Shown one piece after another: positions 7,145 to 13,243 of a stretch of DNA of 13,243 bases; the first letter of the stretch is position 1; the number at the start of each line of letters is the position of its first letter. The DNA is from Desulfatitalea sp. (GTDB lineage Bacteria > Desulfobacterota > Desulfobacteria > Desulfobacterales > Desulfosarcinaceae). The DNA is taken from positions 1 to 13,243 of the forward strand of contig JABDRH010000545.1 in the NCBI GenBank assembly GCA_013041835.1, read 5' to 3'. A program made the translations under genes and the position numbers. The notes below the pieces were generated by a model, which was not told the origin of the DNA, did not search any database, and worked only from the letters and a program-made list of their open reading frames with translations.

Positions 7145-8392
7145 ATGACAGAAGCAAAACAACCCAAACGCAAAGTGATAAAAACCGCCGCCGCCATGGG
7201 AAAGTACATGGCAGACTACTATTATGAACTGGACAACGCCGCCAAAACCGGCGAGCGCAAAATCGCCTGGTGCACCAGCGTGGGCCCGGCCGAAATCCTG
7301 CGCACCATGGGCTTTGTCGTCTATTTTCCGGAAACCCATGCCGCGATGCTGGGAAGCACACGCATGTCCACCGATCTGATTCCCCATGCCACCGCCTTGG
7401 GGTATTCTCCGGAGGTCTGCTCCTACATGACCGCCGACATCGGCGCCTATCTTCAAAAACAGACTCCACTGACCAAGACGTTTAAAGGCATCGAAGGCAT
7501 TCCCAAACCCGATGTACTGGTTTATAACACCAACCAATGCCGGGACGTCCAGGACTGGTTCGGCTTCTATGCCCGTGAATTCAATGCGCCTATTCTCGGC
7601 ATCAGCGGCAATGTCACCGTCAACGCATCCACCGACGCCATCGTCACCGGAGTGGCCTTGCAGATGCAAGATCTGATCGCCCCCCTGGAAGAAATCTCCG
7701 GCAATGCGTTCGATATGGACAAACTCAAGGAAGTGGTGGGCCTGTCGCGCCAATGCTCCGATACCTGGAAACAGGTGCTTGAAGCCGCTTCGGCGACACC
7801 TTCACCGCTGACCTTCTTCGACGGCTGCACCCTGATGGGACCCGCCGTGGTGGGCCGCGGCACTCCCGAAGCAGTCAAGCTTTACAAACAACTGCTCGCG
7901 GAATTAGAGGAACGCGTGGCCCAAAAAGACGGCGCCATCGAAAATGAACGCTTTCGCCTCTACTGGGACGGCATGCCGGTATGGGGACGCCTCAGCGCGC
8001 ATTCCAAGCTCTTCGCCAGCCTCGATACCAACGTACTGGCCTCTACGTATTGCAGCAGTTGGATCTTTTCAGCCCTTGACGCCGAAGATCCCTTCAACAG
8101 CATGGCCAAGGCCTACACCGACCTGTTTATCGTGCGCTCGGAAGATTATAAGGAAGCCTATATCAAAGAGAAACTGGAGATGTATCAGGTCGATGGCATC
8201 ATCTACCATGATGCCAAGACCTGTCCCAACAACTCCAATTGCCGCTACGGGATGTCCAACCGCATTCAGGAAAAGACCGGTATCCCCAGCCTGGTCATCG
8301 ACGGCGACCTCAACGATCTTCGCTGCGTCTCCGACGAACAGACCAAAACCAATGTGGAAGCGTTCATCGAACAGCTTGAGGAAAGCAAATAA
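7145..8392 (+). CDS. 2-hydroxyacyl-CoA dehydratase / benzoyl-CoA reductase family catalytic subunit (HGD-D family)
   Basis: The 415-residue product belongs to the HgdA/B, BcrB/C, YjiM family of iron-sulfur enzymes that take an electron from a BadF/HgdC-type activase. Conserved cysteines include Cys43 (WCTSVGPAEIL), Cys92 (VCSYMTADIGAYL) and Cys132 (NTNQCRDVQDWFG), candidate ligands of a 4Fe-4S cluster. Later cysteines include Cys228, Cys303 (STYCSSW), Cys360 and Cys366 (TCPNNSNC). The segment FRLYWDGMPVW (270-280) is typical of the family's second domain. The frame is open upstream into the activase gene, but family similarity starts just after the ATG at 7145, which has AGGA nine bases before it. 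Only one such subunit is present, whereas dehydratases and BcrBC normally need two different ones. It may be a homodimer, or a partner may lie elsewhere. Whether it dehydrates, reduces a ring or does something else is undetermined. Confidence 0.9.
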   Translation: MTEAKQPKRKVIKTAAAMGKYMADYYYELDNAAKTGERKIAWCTSVGPAEILRTMGFVVYFPETHAAMLGSTRMSTDLIPHATALGYSPEVCSYMTADIGAYLQKQTPLTKTFKGIEGIPKPDVLVYNTNQCRDVQDWFGFYAREFNAPILGISGNVTVNASTDAIVTGVALQMQDLIAPLEEISGNAFDMDKLKEVVGLSRQCSDTWKQVLEAASATPSPLTFFDGCTLMGPAVVGRGTPEAVKLYKQLLAELEERVAQKDGAIENERFRLYWDGMPVWGRLSAHSKLFASLDTNVLASTYCSSWIFSALDAEDPFNSMAKAYTDLFIVRSEDYKEAYIKEKLEMYQVDGIIYHDAKTCPNNSNCRYGMSNRIQEKTGIPSLVIDGDLNDLRCVSDEQTKTNVEAFIEQLEESK

Positions 8393-8415
8393 TTTCCTCA
8401 ACGGTGCTATAATAC

Positions 8416-8539
8416 TTAGGGTTCGCGCAAAAATAGATTTACATTTTTAGGTGTTGAGGCGCTCACCCGGCAAGGCACAAAAGTTAACTGTATTTTTGTA
8501 ACGCAGCCGGGTGAGGAAGTTTTTTTGCGCGAACCCTTA
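8416..8539. repeat. Nested inverted-repeat element (MITE-like or intergenic palindrome)
   Basis: Positions 8418-8433 and 8522-8537 are a perfect 16-base inverted repeat (AGGGTTCGCGC followed by five A). Inside it, 8462-8471 (CTCACCCGGC) pairs perfectly with 8506-8515, and 8477-8482 (ACAAAA) with 8494-8499. The whole is about 124 bases and fills the gap between two convergent genes. Its right end includes the TAA stop codon of the minus-strand gene. The nested arms and terminal repeat fit a non-autonomous mobile element, but no target duplication is clear. It may equally be a clade-specific intergenic palindrome. Confidence 0.7.
8462..8526 (+). terminator. Possible Rho-independent terminator of the dehydratase operon
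   Basis: A 10-base GC-rich stem (8462-8471 with 8506-8515) is followed after four bases by seven T (8520-8526). The 34-base loop is long for a terminator, although an ACAAAA/TTTTGT helix inside it shortens it. It lies about 70 bases after the dehydratase stop codon, where a terminator is expected. It forms the core of the larger inverted repeat. Confidence 0.45.
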
Positions 8540-10381
8540 ATCGCCGGTGGTCAGTTTGTATAACTCCCATCCGCCGTTGGGGTGAAGGCTGTAAGAACTT
8601 GCCGACCCCACAAACAGGGCGTCATCGACGGCGATCATATTTCGGATACCATAAATTCCCGGGTTTGCGAATCCGTCATCCGTTTCGGTGACGGCCGGCG
8701 ACTGAGAATCCACGAACCGGTACAGGTTCGCACCGGGAACCGAATCCGGCGGTGCCAGGATTTCATGGATCGTATCGTCCATGGCCGTTGGCAGTATACC
8801 GAGAAAACCGTTTACAATCCTGTTGAGCATGTTGATCATCATTTTATCTGAATCGTCAGGATACCCAACGTCGAGTGTGCCGACGTAAAGCTGATTCTTA
8901 TGAACAGCCATGGACCAGATGTAAAAAACGGTTTTTATACCGAAACCGGCTTCACCGAAAAGCGGTTTGACATTCATGTTGTTGGGGACGCGTTTCCATT
9001 TGTCCTTTAGCCAACGGGCATCGGGTTGGTACTGGTACAGATATTCATCGCCATAAACCAGTTCGATTTCAGGATGCCCCGAAGCAAAGTTCTTTCCCCT
9101 GAAAATGACGCTTTGGCGGTTTGTATTTAAAAAGACCTGGGCGATATTGCTCGGTCTTATATAATCCCCTGGATTTTCCGTGATATGCAACAGGGCGGCC
9201 ACCAAAGGAAGATGCATGGTGCCCCAGTACAGATACCCGTCATAAGATACGGCCCCGCCAAGACCGTAAGTGGCGGCCGTGATATCATCGGGTTCGTAAT
9301 CCCTCGGATTCCAGACCTTGACGAATTGCGCACCGGCCGTAAGACCGCCTTCGGGGATTTCGTCCTGGGTCATCATGATGTCGCAAACGTTGTTGATATC
9401 ACCCTCCCCGGAAAATCCGTTGGGGCTGTCCGAAGGCGGCCAGGTCATCACAAACAGGCGGTTTTCGTGATAGACCAGTTCGGTTCCCTGATCCTCCAGA
9501 TCTCCCACCACTTCGAAATGAAAGGGATTGTTTATCGACCCGCGCCAACGCAACACCTTTCCGCCTCCCGCCGTACCGACCGTGGTATAGAGCACGCCTT
9601 TGACGGCGAGCCATTTGCGGATGTTGCTAATCTTCTCGGCAATCACATTGCCACTTGAATCTTTCAAATCCCTGATATGCGCCGATCCCAGAAAACGTTG
9701 GGTTGCCGCTTCAAAGGCAAACAGGTTGATCCCTTTCATATTCGGGTCAATGCTTGGGCCGGCCAGGATGACCACACCGTCAAGAAATCCGGCCGATCGA
9801 AGACCAAATGTCTTTAAAAGAAGCGCATCATCCGGGGTCTGATCCGTCAGCTGATTCGTCTTGAAGTTATAGGCGAAGATGCGCGGCGGCCTGTAATCAC
9901 CTATGAATCCATACTCCCCATCCATGTATTTGCTGTTGTCCAGTTCAAATACGATGTTCGCGGTTCGAAAAGGCGGAATGATGTATTTGTAGGATAGAAG
10001 CCGGTCCGCAGCAAAATTTTCGAGTGCGCCGCCCACCCCAACCGCCATGATATTCGAACCGGTTCCGAACCACAACGTGTCCTCGGTTTTCGTAAGACCC
10101 CACAGATAGCCGGGATTGCGCTTTAGCGTCCCATCACTGTCGAGACACGCCCTTATTTCATCTGCCGTTAAATCATCCGGGTTGAAATAATTCCGGCTGG
10201 AACCTAATCGATAAAAACACTCATCCGCCTGGGCTGCCGCGACTTTCTCCACATTCACGGGCGAAGAACCGTCAAAGCATTCGGCCGTTCGTATGTTTAA
10301 GAGACATGTCGATAGCGAGACATAAATCAATGCCGCAACGCAGGAGAAGATGCTTTTTCCGGAAACTTTGAATCGAACCAT
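8537..10381 (-). CDS. Exported protein of unknown function, probably beta-propeller
   Basis: I do not recognise this 614-residue protein as a named family. It begins with a basic segment and a long hydrophobic stretch (SIFSCVAALIYVSLS), so it is probably exported. An LSTC sequence inside this stretch is only a poor lipobox, and a cut near IRTAEC is an alternative. The mature part has recurring short strands of the type 'LWFGTGS', 'LYTTVGT', 'LFVMTWPP', 'LYWGTMH', 'LYVGTLD' and 'LFVGSAS' at about residues 101, 262, 306, 383, 497 and 588. These resemble the inner strands of irregular propeller blades. Many Asp, Gly, Pro and aromatic residues and few Lys fit a secreted protein. AAAGGAG lies six bases before the ATG at 10381. 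It is transcribed toward the dehydratase operon and appears to stand alone. Base composition is visibly more AT-rich than the operon. Confidence 0.75.
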   Translation of the reverse strand: MVRFKVSGKSIFSCVAALIYVSLSTCLLNIRTAECFDGSSPVNVEKVAAAQADECFYRLGSSRNYFNPDDLTADEIRACLDSDGTLKRNPGYLWGLTKTEDTLWFGTGSNIMAVGVGGALENFAADRLLSYKYIIPPFRTANIVFELDNSKYMDGEYGFIGDYRPPRIFAYNFKTNQLTDQTPDDALLLKTFGLRSAGFLDGVVILAGPSIDPNMKGINLFAFEAATQRFLGSAHIRDLKDSSGNVIAEKISNIRKWLAVKGVLYTTVGTAGGGKVLRWRGSINNPFHFEVVGDLEDQGTELVYHENRLFVMTWPPSDSPNGFSGEGDINNVCDIMMTQDEIPEGGLTAGAQFVKVWNPRDYEPDDITAATYGLGGAVSYDGYLYWGTMHLPLVAALLHITENPGDYIRPSNIAQVFLNTNRQSVIFRGKNFASGHPEIELVYGDEYLYQYQPDARWLKDKWKRVPNNMNVKPLFGEAGFGIKTVFYIWSMAVHKNQLYVGTLDVGYPDDSDKMMINMLNRIVNGFLGILPTAMDDTIHEILAPPDSVPGANLYRFVDSQSPAVTETDDGFANPGIYGIRNMIAVDDALFVGSASSYSLHPNGGWELYKLTTGD

Positions 10382-10409
10382 TTTGCGCTCCTTTGCAAAT
10401 TAGTGGATG

Positions 10410-10576
10410 TTAGGGGGGCCTCGGCGAACAATAATTGCGTCATATCGCTTGATCTTTGGCCCATCTGCCGTGTTGCATGCAAGAGACGCATATCTGGGTA
10501 TGCAACCTTGCGTGGGCCGGGCAGATGAACCTGATCTCGACGCAATCAGGTACGATTATTGATGCGTGAACCCTTA
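10410..10576. repeat. Long imperfect inverted repeat upstream of the exported-protein gene
   Basis: Several arms pair across a centre near 10495. ATTGCGTC (10434-10441) pairs with 10539-10546, CAATAAT (10429-10435) with 10555-10561, the segment around CATCTGCC (10462-10469) with GGCAGATG (10520-10527), and GTTGCAT (10472-10478) with ATGCAAC (10500-10506). The right end is a copy of the 13-base motif found at the end of the 8.4 kb repeat (10564-10576), and the left end begins TTAGGG (10410-10415). Insertions between arms make it imperfect. It looks like a decayed relative of the 8.4 kb element, or a structured leader of the minus-strand gene. Confidence 0.45.
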
Positions 10577-10788
10577 GAAAAAACGATTGGACGTACAGAA
10601 AAAAGTTTAAGAATTATCTTCTCGTACAAATTAGCAATTATGGAACTTCAACCGCAAAGATTGTGTGGCACTTTGTTTTGTAATGAAGCCTAAAAAAACC
10701 TTTGCAAGTTTTGTAATTATTTTTTTGTTGAAATGCAAGAAAAATTTCAGCTTTTTTGAATACCGTGACCACCGACCTGCAGCTTTAT
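10577..10788. other. AT-rich non-coding spacer
   Basis: This stretch of about 210 bases between the repeat and the MFS gene is rich in A and T runs and has no plausible gene. A weak hairpin (TGAAAT at about 10730 with ATTTCA at about 10745, then a T run) could end transcription on the plus strand, but nothing is known to be transcribed through it. It is bounded on both sides by copies of the same CCCTTAG-ending motif. Confidence 0.5.
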
Positions 10789-10801
10789 GCACGAGCCCTT
10801 A
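10789..10801 (-). repeat. Third copy of the 13-base stop-codon motif
   Basis: On the minus strand this reads TAAGGGCTCGTGC and starts with the TAA stop codon of the MFS transporter. The copies at 8527-8539 (TAAGGGTTCGCGC) and 10564-10576 (TAAGGGTTCACGC) differ from it only by transitions. An inverted copy with one change is at 8416-8428. Confidence 0.5.
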
Positions 10802-12013
10802 GGCCTTACCCGTGCAGCCCACCCACCAGCGGATCAGCAGCGAAAGCACACTCAAAGCAGCGAAGCCGACAAACAGGGGCACAATGGTGCCGTCGTAGCT
10901 CCGGCCAATCAGGACGGCCACCGGCACGGCGATGAACGAGGACAACGAGCCAACCACTGCCGAAGCGGATCCGGCGATGTGGCCCATGGGCTTCATGGCG
11001 ATGGCATTCAGGTTGCCAAATAAAAAGCCGACGCTGAAAAAGCACACCAGCATGCAAGTCATAAACGACCACAGGGGCGAAACACCCCCCATGGTAAAAA
11101 TGACCGCCAGGTAAAGCAGCGACATGATCGCCAGGGCGGTCATCGCCCAGCGTGTGATTTTGTGCGTGCCCAGGCGCATGACCATGCGGGCGTTGACAAA
11201 AGTAGCGCCCCCCAGCGATAGCGCCAGGATGCCAAAATAGAGGGGAAAAAGATAGCCGACCGCGTAAATATCCTGAAAAATCTGTTGAGAGCAGTTCAGA
11301 TACGCAAATAGCGCTCCCATCACAAATCCGGCGATCAGCGTATGGCCCACGGTCGTTCGGTTGCGGCAAACCTCCAGAAAGGCCTGGGCGATTCGATTGG
11401 CGGAGAGGGGAAGTCTGCGCTCCGGCAACAGCGTTTCCGGCTGCCGCCAGGCAAACCAAACCAGAAAGCCAGCCGCCAGCACCAACAGCATTGCAAAAAT
11501 CGCACGCCATCCGGCCAGCAACATGATGCCTTGGCCAATGGCCGGGGCCAGAGCGGGGACCACGAGAAAGATCGACATGATGCTCGACATCACCTTGGCC
11601 ATGTCGCGCCCTTTATAGCGGTCCCGGATCAGGGCCACCACTACCGTACGTGGCCCGGCCGCGCCCATGCCCTGGATGATACGCCCGGCCAACATCACCG
11701 CCAAATTGTGGCTCAAGAGGCACAACGCACCTCCGGCCAGGTAGATCAGGGTACCGCCGAAAAGTGCCGGCCTTCGCCCCACCCTGTCGGACAAGGGCCC
11801 AAAGATCAACTGTCCCAGGCTCAGCCCAAGAATCAACATGGAAATAATCAACTGGACATCATTGGTCTGGCGCACCCCAAGATCATGGCCGATGGCCGGC
11901 AGCGCAGGCAACATGGTGTCGATGGACAACGCCGTCAACGACATGAGCACCGCCATCAGCAAAATGAATTCAATCGGTCCAAGTCCGCTTTTATCATTGT
12001 TTCCCTTACGCAT
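10799..12013 (-). CDS. MFS multidrug efflux transporter, Bcr/CflA type
   Basis: With the start at 12013 the protein has 404 residues and about twelve membrane segments, the normal size for the Bcr/CflA (DHA1) drug:proton antiporters. The first helix ends in SIDTMLPALPAIG, matching the Bcr 'TDMYLPALP' signature. The loop after helix 2 is GQLIFGPLSDRVGRRPALF, the MFS motif A. GRIIQGMGAAGPRTVV lies in the helix 4 region, and PALAPAIGQ in helix 5 matches the antiporter motif C region. The C-terminal half has FLFGNLNAIAMKPMGHIAGSASA, also usual in this family. The frame stays open to 12175. The extra 54 residues are not expected in the family, and the 12013 ATG is preceded by a GGGTGG ribosome-site-like sequence, so the shorter form is preferred. 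An ATG at 12118 with AGGA upstream is the main alternative. The substrate is unknown. It diverges from the RND-type gene across 1.1 kb. Confidence 0.9.
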   Translation of the reverse strand: MRKGNNDKSGLGPIEFILLMAVLMSLTALSIDTMLPALPAIGHDLGVRQTNDVQLIISMLILGLSLGQLIFGPLSDRVGRRPALFGGTLIYLAGGALCLLSHNLAVMLAGRIIQGMGAAGPRTVVVALIRDRYKGRDMAKVMSSIMSIFLVVPALAPAIGQGIMLLAGWRAIFAMLLVLAAGFLVWFAWRQPETLLPERRLPLSANRIAQAFLEVCRNRTTVGHTLIAGFVMGALFAYLNCSQQIFQDIYAVGYLFPLYFGILALSLGGATFVNARMVMRLGTHKITRWAMTALAIMSLLYLAVIFTMGGVSPLWSFMTCMLVCFFSVGFLFGNLNAIAMKPMGHIAGSASAVVGSLSSFIAVPVAVLIGRSYDGTIVPLFVGFAALSVLSLLIRWWVGCTGKA

Positions 12014-12211
12014 GACGCCCACCCATCTCTTTCCCATGCTCGATGCAATATGAAGAAAGGCTTTATAAAGGCAGAAAACCCAAAAGGCAATCGGCGTCTT
12101 TGCATCCGATCGCCGCATACTGATATTTCCTGAACCCTCATTTCCCGCCCACATTTTTTCATCGTCGCGTTCCATTGTTGGAAAATTTGACGCAAACCGC
12201 CGCAGGGTTGC

Positions 12212-12424
12212 CTAAAAATAAGGGTCGAAATGACTGGGTTTGACATAATCCATGGTCAGCCAGGCCAACTGAGTCAAATTCAGCCGTAAACTGTTAAACG
12301 GCACGGGTTGTCGGCAGCATCGCAGTCTGATGGCATGCACCACGCCAAGCGCAATCTGTTCCATGAGTGGCCCGTAGCGTCTGCCAGGGTGCTTTTGCTT
12401 GATGCTATTTCTACACGATTTCAA
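12212..12424 (-). pseudogene. Possible relic reading frame (about 70 residues, C-terminal fragment)
   Basis: The minus-strand frame is open from a TGA just upstream (about 12440) to a TAG at 12212 and has no good ribosome site; the only start before the internal ATG is TTG. Its sequence includes KQKHPGRRYGPLMEQIALG and ends LTMDYVKPSHFDPYF. The composition (basic start, ordered middle) looks protein-like rather than random, and a transposase C-terminus is one guess. I cannot name the family, and it may be non-coding. Confidence 0.25.
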
Positions 12425-12932
12425 CCGAAATCGTTCGGCCTGTCAAAGTTTACAAGAAGGCATAAAAGTTTTATAAAGAAGTAACGAAGGATATTGGTGG
12501 CTATTTCGAAAACACAAAGACACGGTTTTTCTTTATGTTGATGCGCGATTAGGGTGACCTCTCTATCCAATTCGGCCCAGGAATTATTCCTTCATTTCAT
12601 CGACTTCGCTCTTACTTGAAATTCACCTCAGCCATACTGACCTGACTGCCATTACGGAAATTATTCGACACAACCAAGGATATTCGCCAAAAGATCGGCT
12701 ATAACGAGGGTGCCTGTGGGTTGATCGAGATCCCCCTTCCGTCCACGGTCTGGCACAAGAACCGGGTAAGATGGATTCAATTGCAGCTACCGTTGCTTGA
12801 TATTTAAAACCGACAGTGACGCTGATGATTGCGCGGAATGCTTTCATCCAGGCGAACTGTGCCTGAAATGAGCTAAAGACGGCTGATTTTCGAAGTTTCG
12901 TCCAAAAAAAGTGCCCTTGGATTTTTTATGAC

Positions 12933-12987
12933 TTGACAAATGAATCTGAATGTTATTCATATTTACTTATAATCAAGCTTATATTCA
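12933..12987 (+). promoter_or_regulatory. Promoter and operator-like cluster ahead of the RND-type gene
   Basis: TTGACA is at 12933-12938 and TATAAT at 12968-12973, too far apart (29 bases) to be one promoter, so at least one is used with a weaker partner. Between and after them are four TGAAT half-sites: two direct (12941-12945, 12947-12951) and two inverted (12955-12959, 12983-12987). The central palindrome TGAAT-GTT-ATTCA is at 12947-12959. Such sites resemble operators of TetR/AcrR-type repressors, which often control efflux genes. The regulator is not in the window. Confidence 0.4.
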
Positions 12988-13033
12988 TGACCAATTGGCG
13001 TTTTTGCCCAACCGATATGGGAAAGCCGCAAAC

Positions 13034-13114
13034 ATGAAATTTGCGCTACCGGGATTGCAGGCAATTAACCTTATAGCATCGGGTCAGAATACAAATCCTT
13101 GCCAAGGAGACTGA
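13034..13114 (+). CDS. Possible 26-residue upstream ORF (leader peptide candidate)
   Basis: An ATG at 13034 opens a 26-codon frame (MKFALPGLQAINLIASGQ...) that ends with TGA at 13112-13114, six bases before the RND-type start. Its last codons span the AAGGAG that probably serves the larger gene, so translation of it would affect access to that site. A GGGA lies upstream. This may be chance; no attenuator structure is evident. Confidence 0.2.
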   Translation: MKFALPGLQAINLIASGQNTNPCQGD

Positions 13115-13120
13115 TAAGCA

Positions 13121-13243
13121 ATGGAAAATGGTGAGAAAGCAAGTGCACTGGATCGGCTCTGTTGGTTTTTATCCCGCAACACGAAAAGCATACTGCTGAT
13201 TATTCTGATCATAACCGGTATCTTTTTATACGGCGCCTTCAAG
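13121..13243 (+). CDS. N-terminus of a probable RND/MMPL-family membrane transporter (cut by window edge)
   Basis: Only the first 41 codons are present. They encode a polar start, the segment LDRLCWFLSRNTKSI, and a hydrophobic helix (LLIILIITGIFLYGAF). This layout, a short amphipathic helix ending near the arrangement 'x-R-x-x-K' and then the first membrane segment, is typical of the start of RND-superfamily (MMPL/HpnN-like) transporters. AAGGAG lies 11 bases before the ATG, which is somewhat far. The remainder lies to the right of the window. The family call rests on the N-terminus alone and could be wrong; another membrane protein with an N-terminal anchor is possible. Confidence 0.5.
   Translation, partial: MENGEKASALDRLCWFLSRNTKSILLIILIITGIFLYGAFK

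Larger units (their letters stand above)
12014..13120. other. Largely non-coding 1.1 kb region between two divergent transporters
   Basis: No full gene is visible here. Bases 12014-12175 are an open extension of the MFS frame and probably its leader. Bases 12212-12439 hold a short minus-strand reading frame that looks like a relic. Bases 12440-12900 are interrupted in every frame. From 12930 the sequence becomes AT-rich and carries operator-like repeats and the leader of the right-hand gene. The pattern fits decay of one or more former genes. Confidence 0.5.

Noticed and set aside
8408..8413. TATAAT-like box at 8408-8413
   Set aside because: No suitable -35 box and no gene downstream on the plus strand; most likely chance in an AT-rich spacer.
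10405..10580. Integron attC-like site
   Set aside because: The GTTAGG at 10409 and the paired arms suggested one, but the matching RYYYAAC end and the standard spacing are absent, and no integrase or cassette array is seen.
12623..12847. 74-codon minus-strand frame
   Set aside because: No ribosome site, no recognisable motif and an Arg/Ser-rich random look; treated as part of the non-coding interval.

Overview
This window looks like chromosomal DNA of an anaerobic, probably sulfate-reducing, member of the Desulfobacterota (Desulfobacterales-like). That placement is an inference. It rests on an ATP-dependent 2-hydroxyacyl-CoA dehydratase/benzoyl-CoA reductase-type enzyme with its activase, on a GlcD/GlcF oxidoreductase pair, and on moderately high GC coding DNA separated by AT-rich, repeat-bearing spacers.

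Left part (1-2391, minus strand): a signalling pair. A PhnD-like periplasmic binding protein (1507-2391) lies 86 bases upstream of a membrane sensor histidine kinase of the NarX/DegS-type HisKA_3 class. The kinase runs off the left edge. Together they could form a ligand-sensing module whose response regulator would lie outside the window.

Centre (2740-8392, plus strand): a tight five-gene operon behind a sigma-70-like promoter (2598-2626). In order it encodes an MBL-fold hydrolase, a GlcD-like FAD oxidoreductase, a GlcF-like iron-sulfur protein, a BadG/HgdC-type ATPase activator, and a lone dehydratase/reductase-type catalytic subunit. Two junctions overlap (4 and 11 bases) and the others are 26 bases apart. 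A consistent but unproven reading is reversible conversion between an enoyl-CoA and a 2-hydroxyacyl-CoA, a CoA-ester hydrolysis step, and oxidation of the 2-hydroxy acid by GlcD/GlcF. Alternatively GlcD/GlcF may only supply electrons. A complex inverted repeat (8416-8539) closes the operon and can act as its terminator.

Right part (8537-13243): a minus-strand gene for a large exported, propeller-like protein of unknown function, a repeat-bearing spacer, a minus-strand Bcr/CflA-type MFS efflux transporter, and about 1.1 kb with little coding content and one possible relic ORF. At the right edge is the start of a plus-strand RND/MMPL-type membrane transporter behind an operator-like TGAAT/ATTCA cluster. 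A 13-base motif (TAAGGGYTCRYGC, minus strand) occurs three times. Two copies begin exactly at the stop codons of the two minus-strand genes, and an inverted copy forms the other end of the 8.4 kb repeat.
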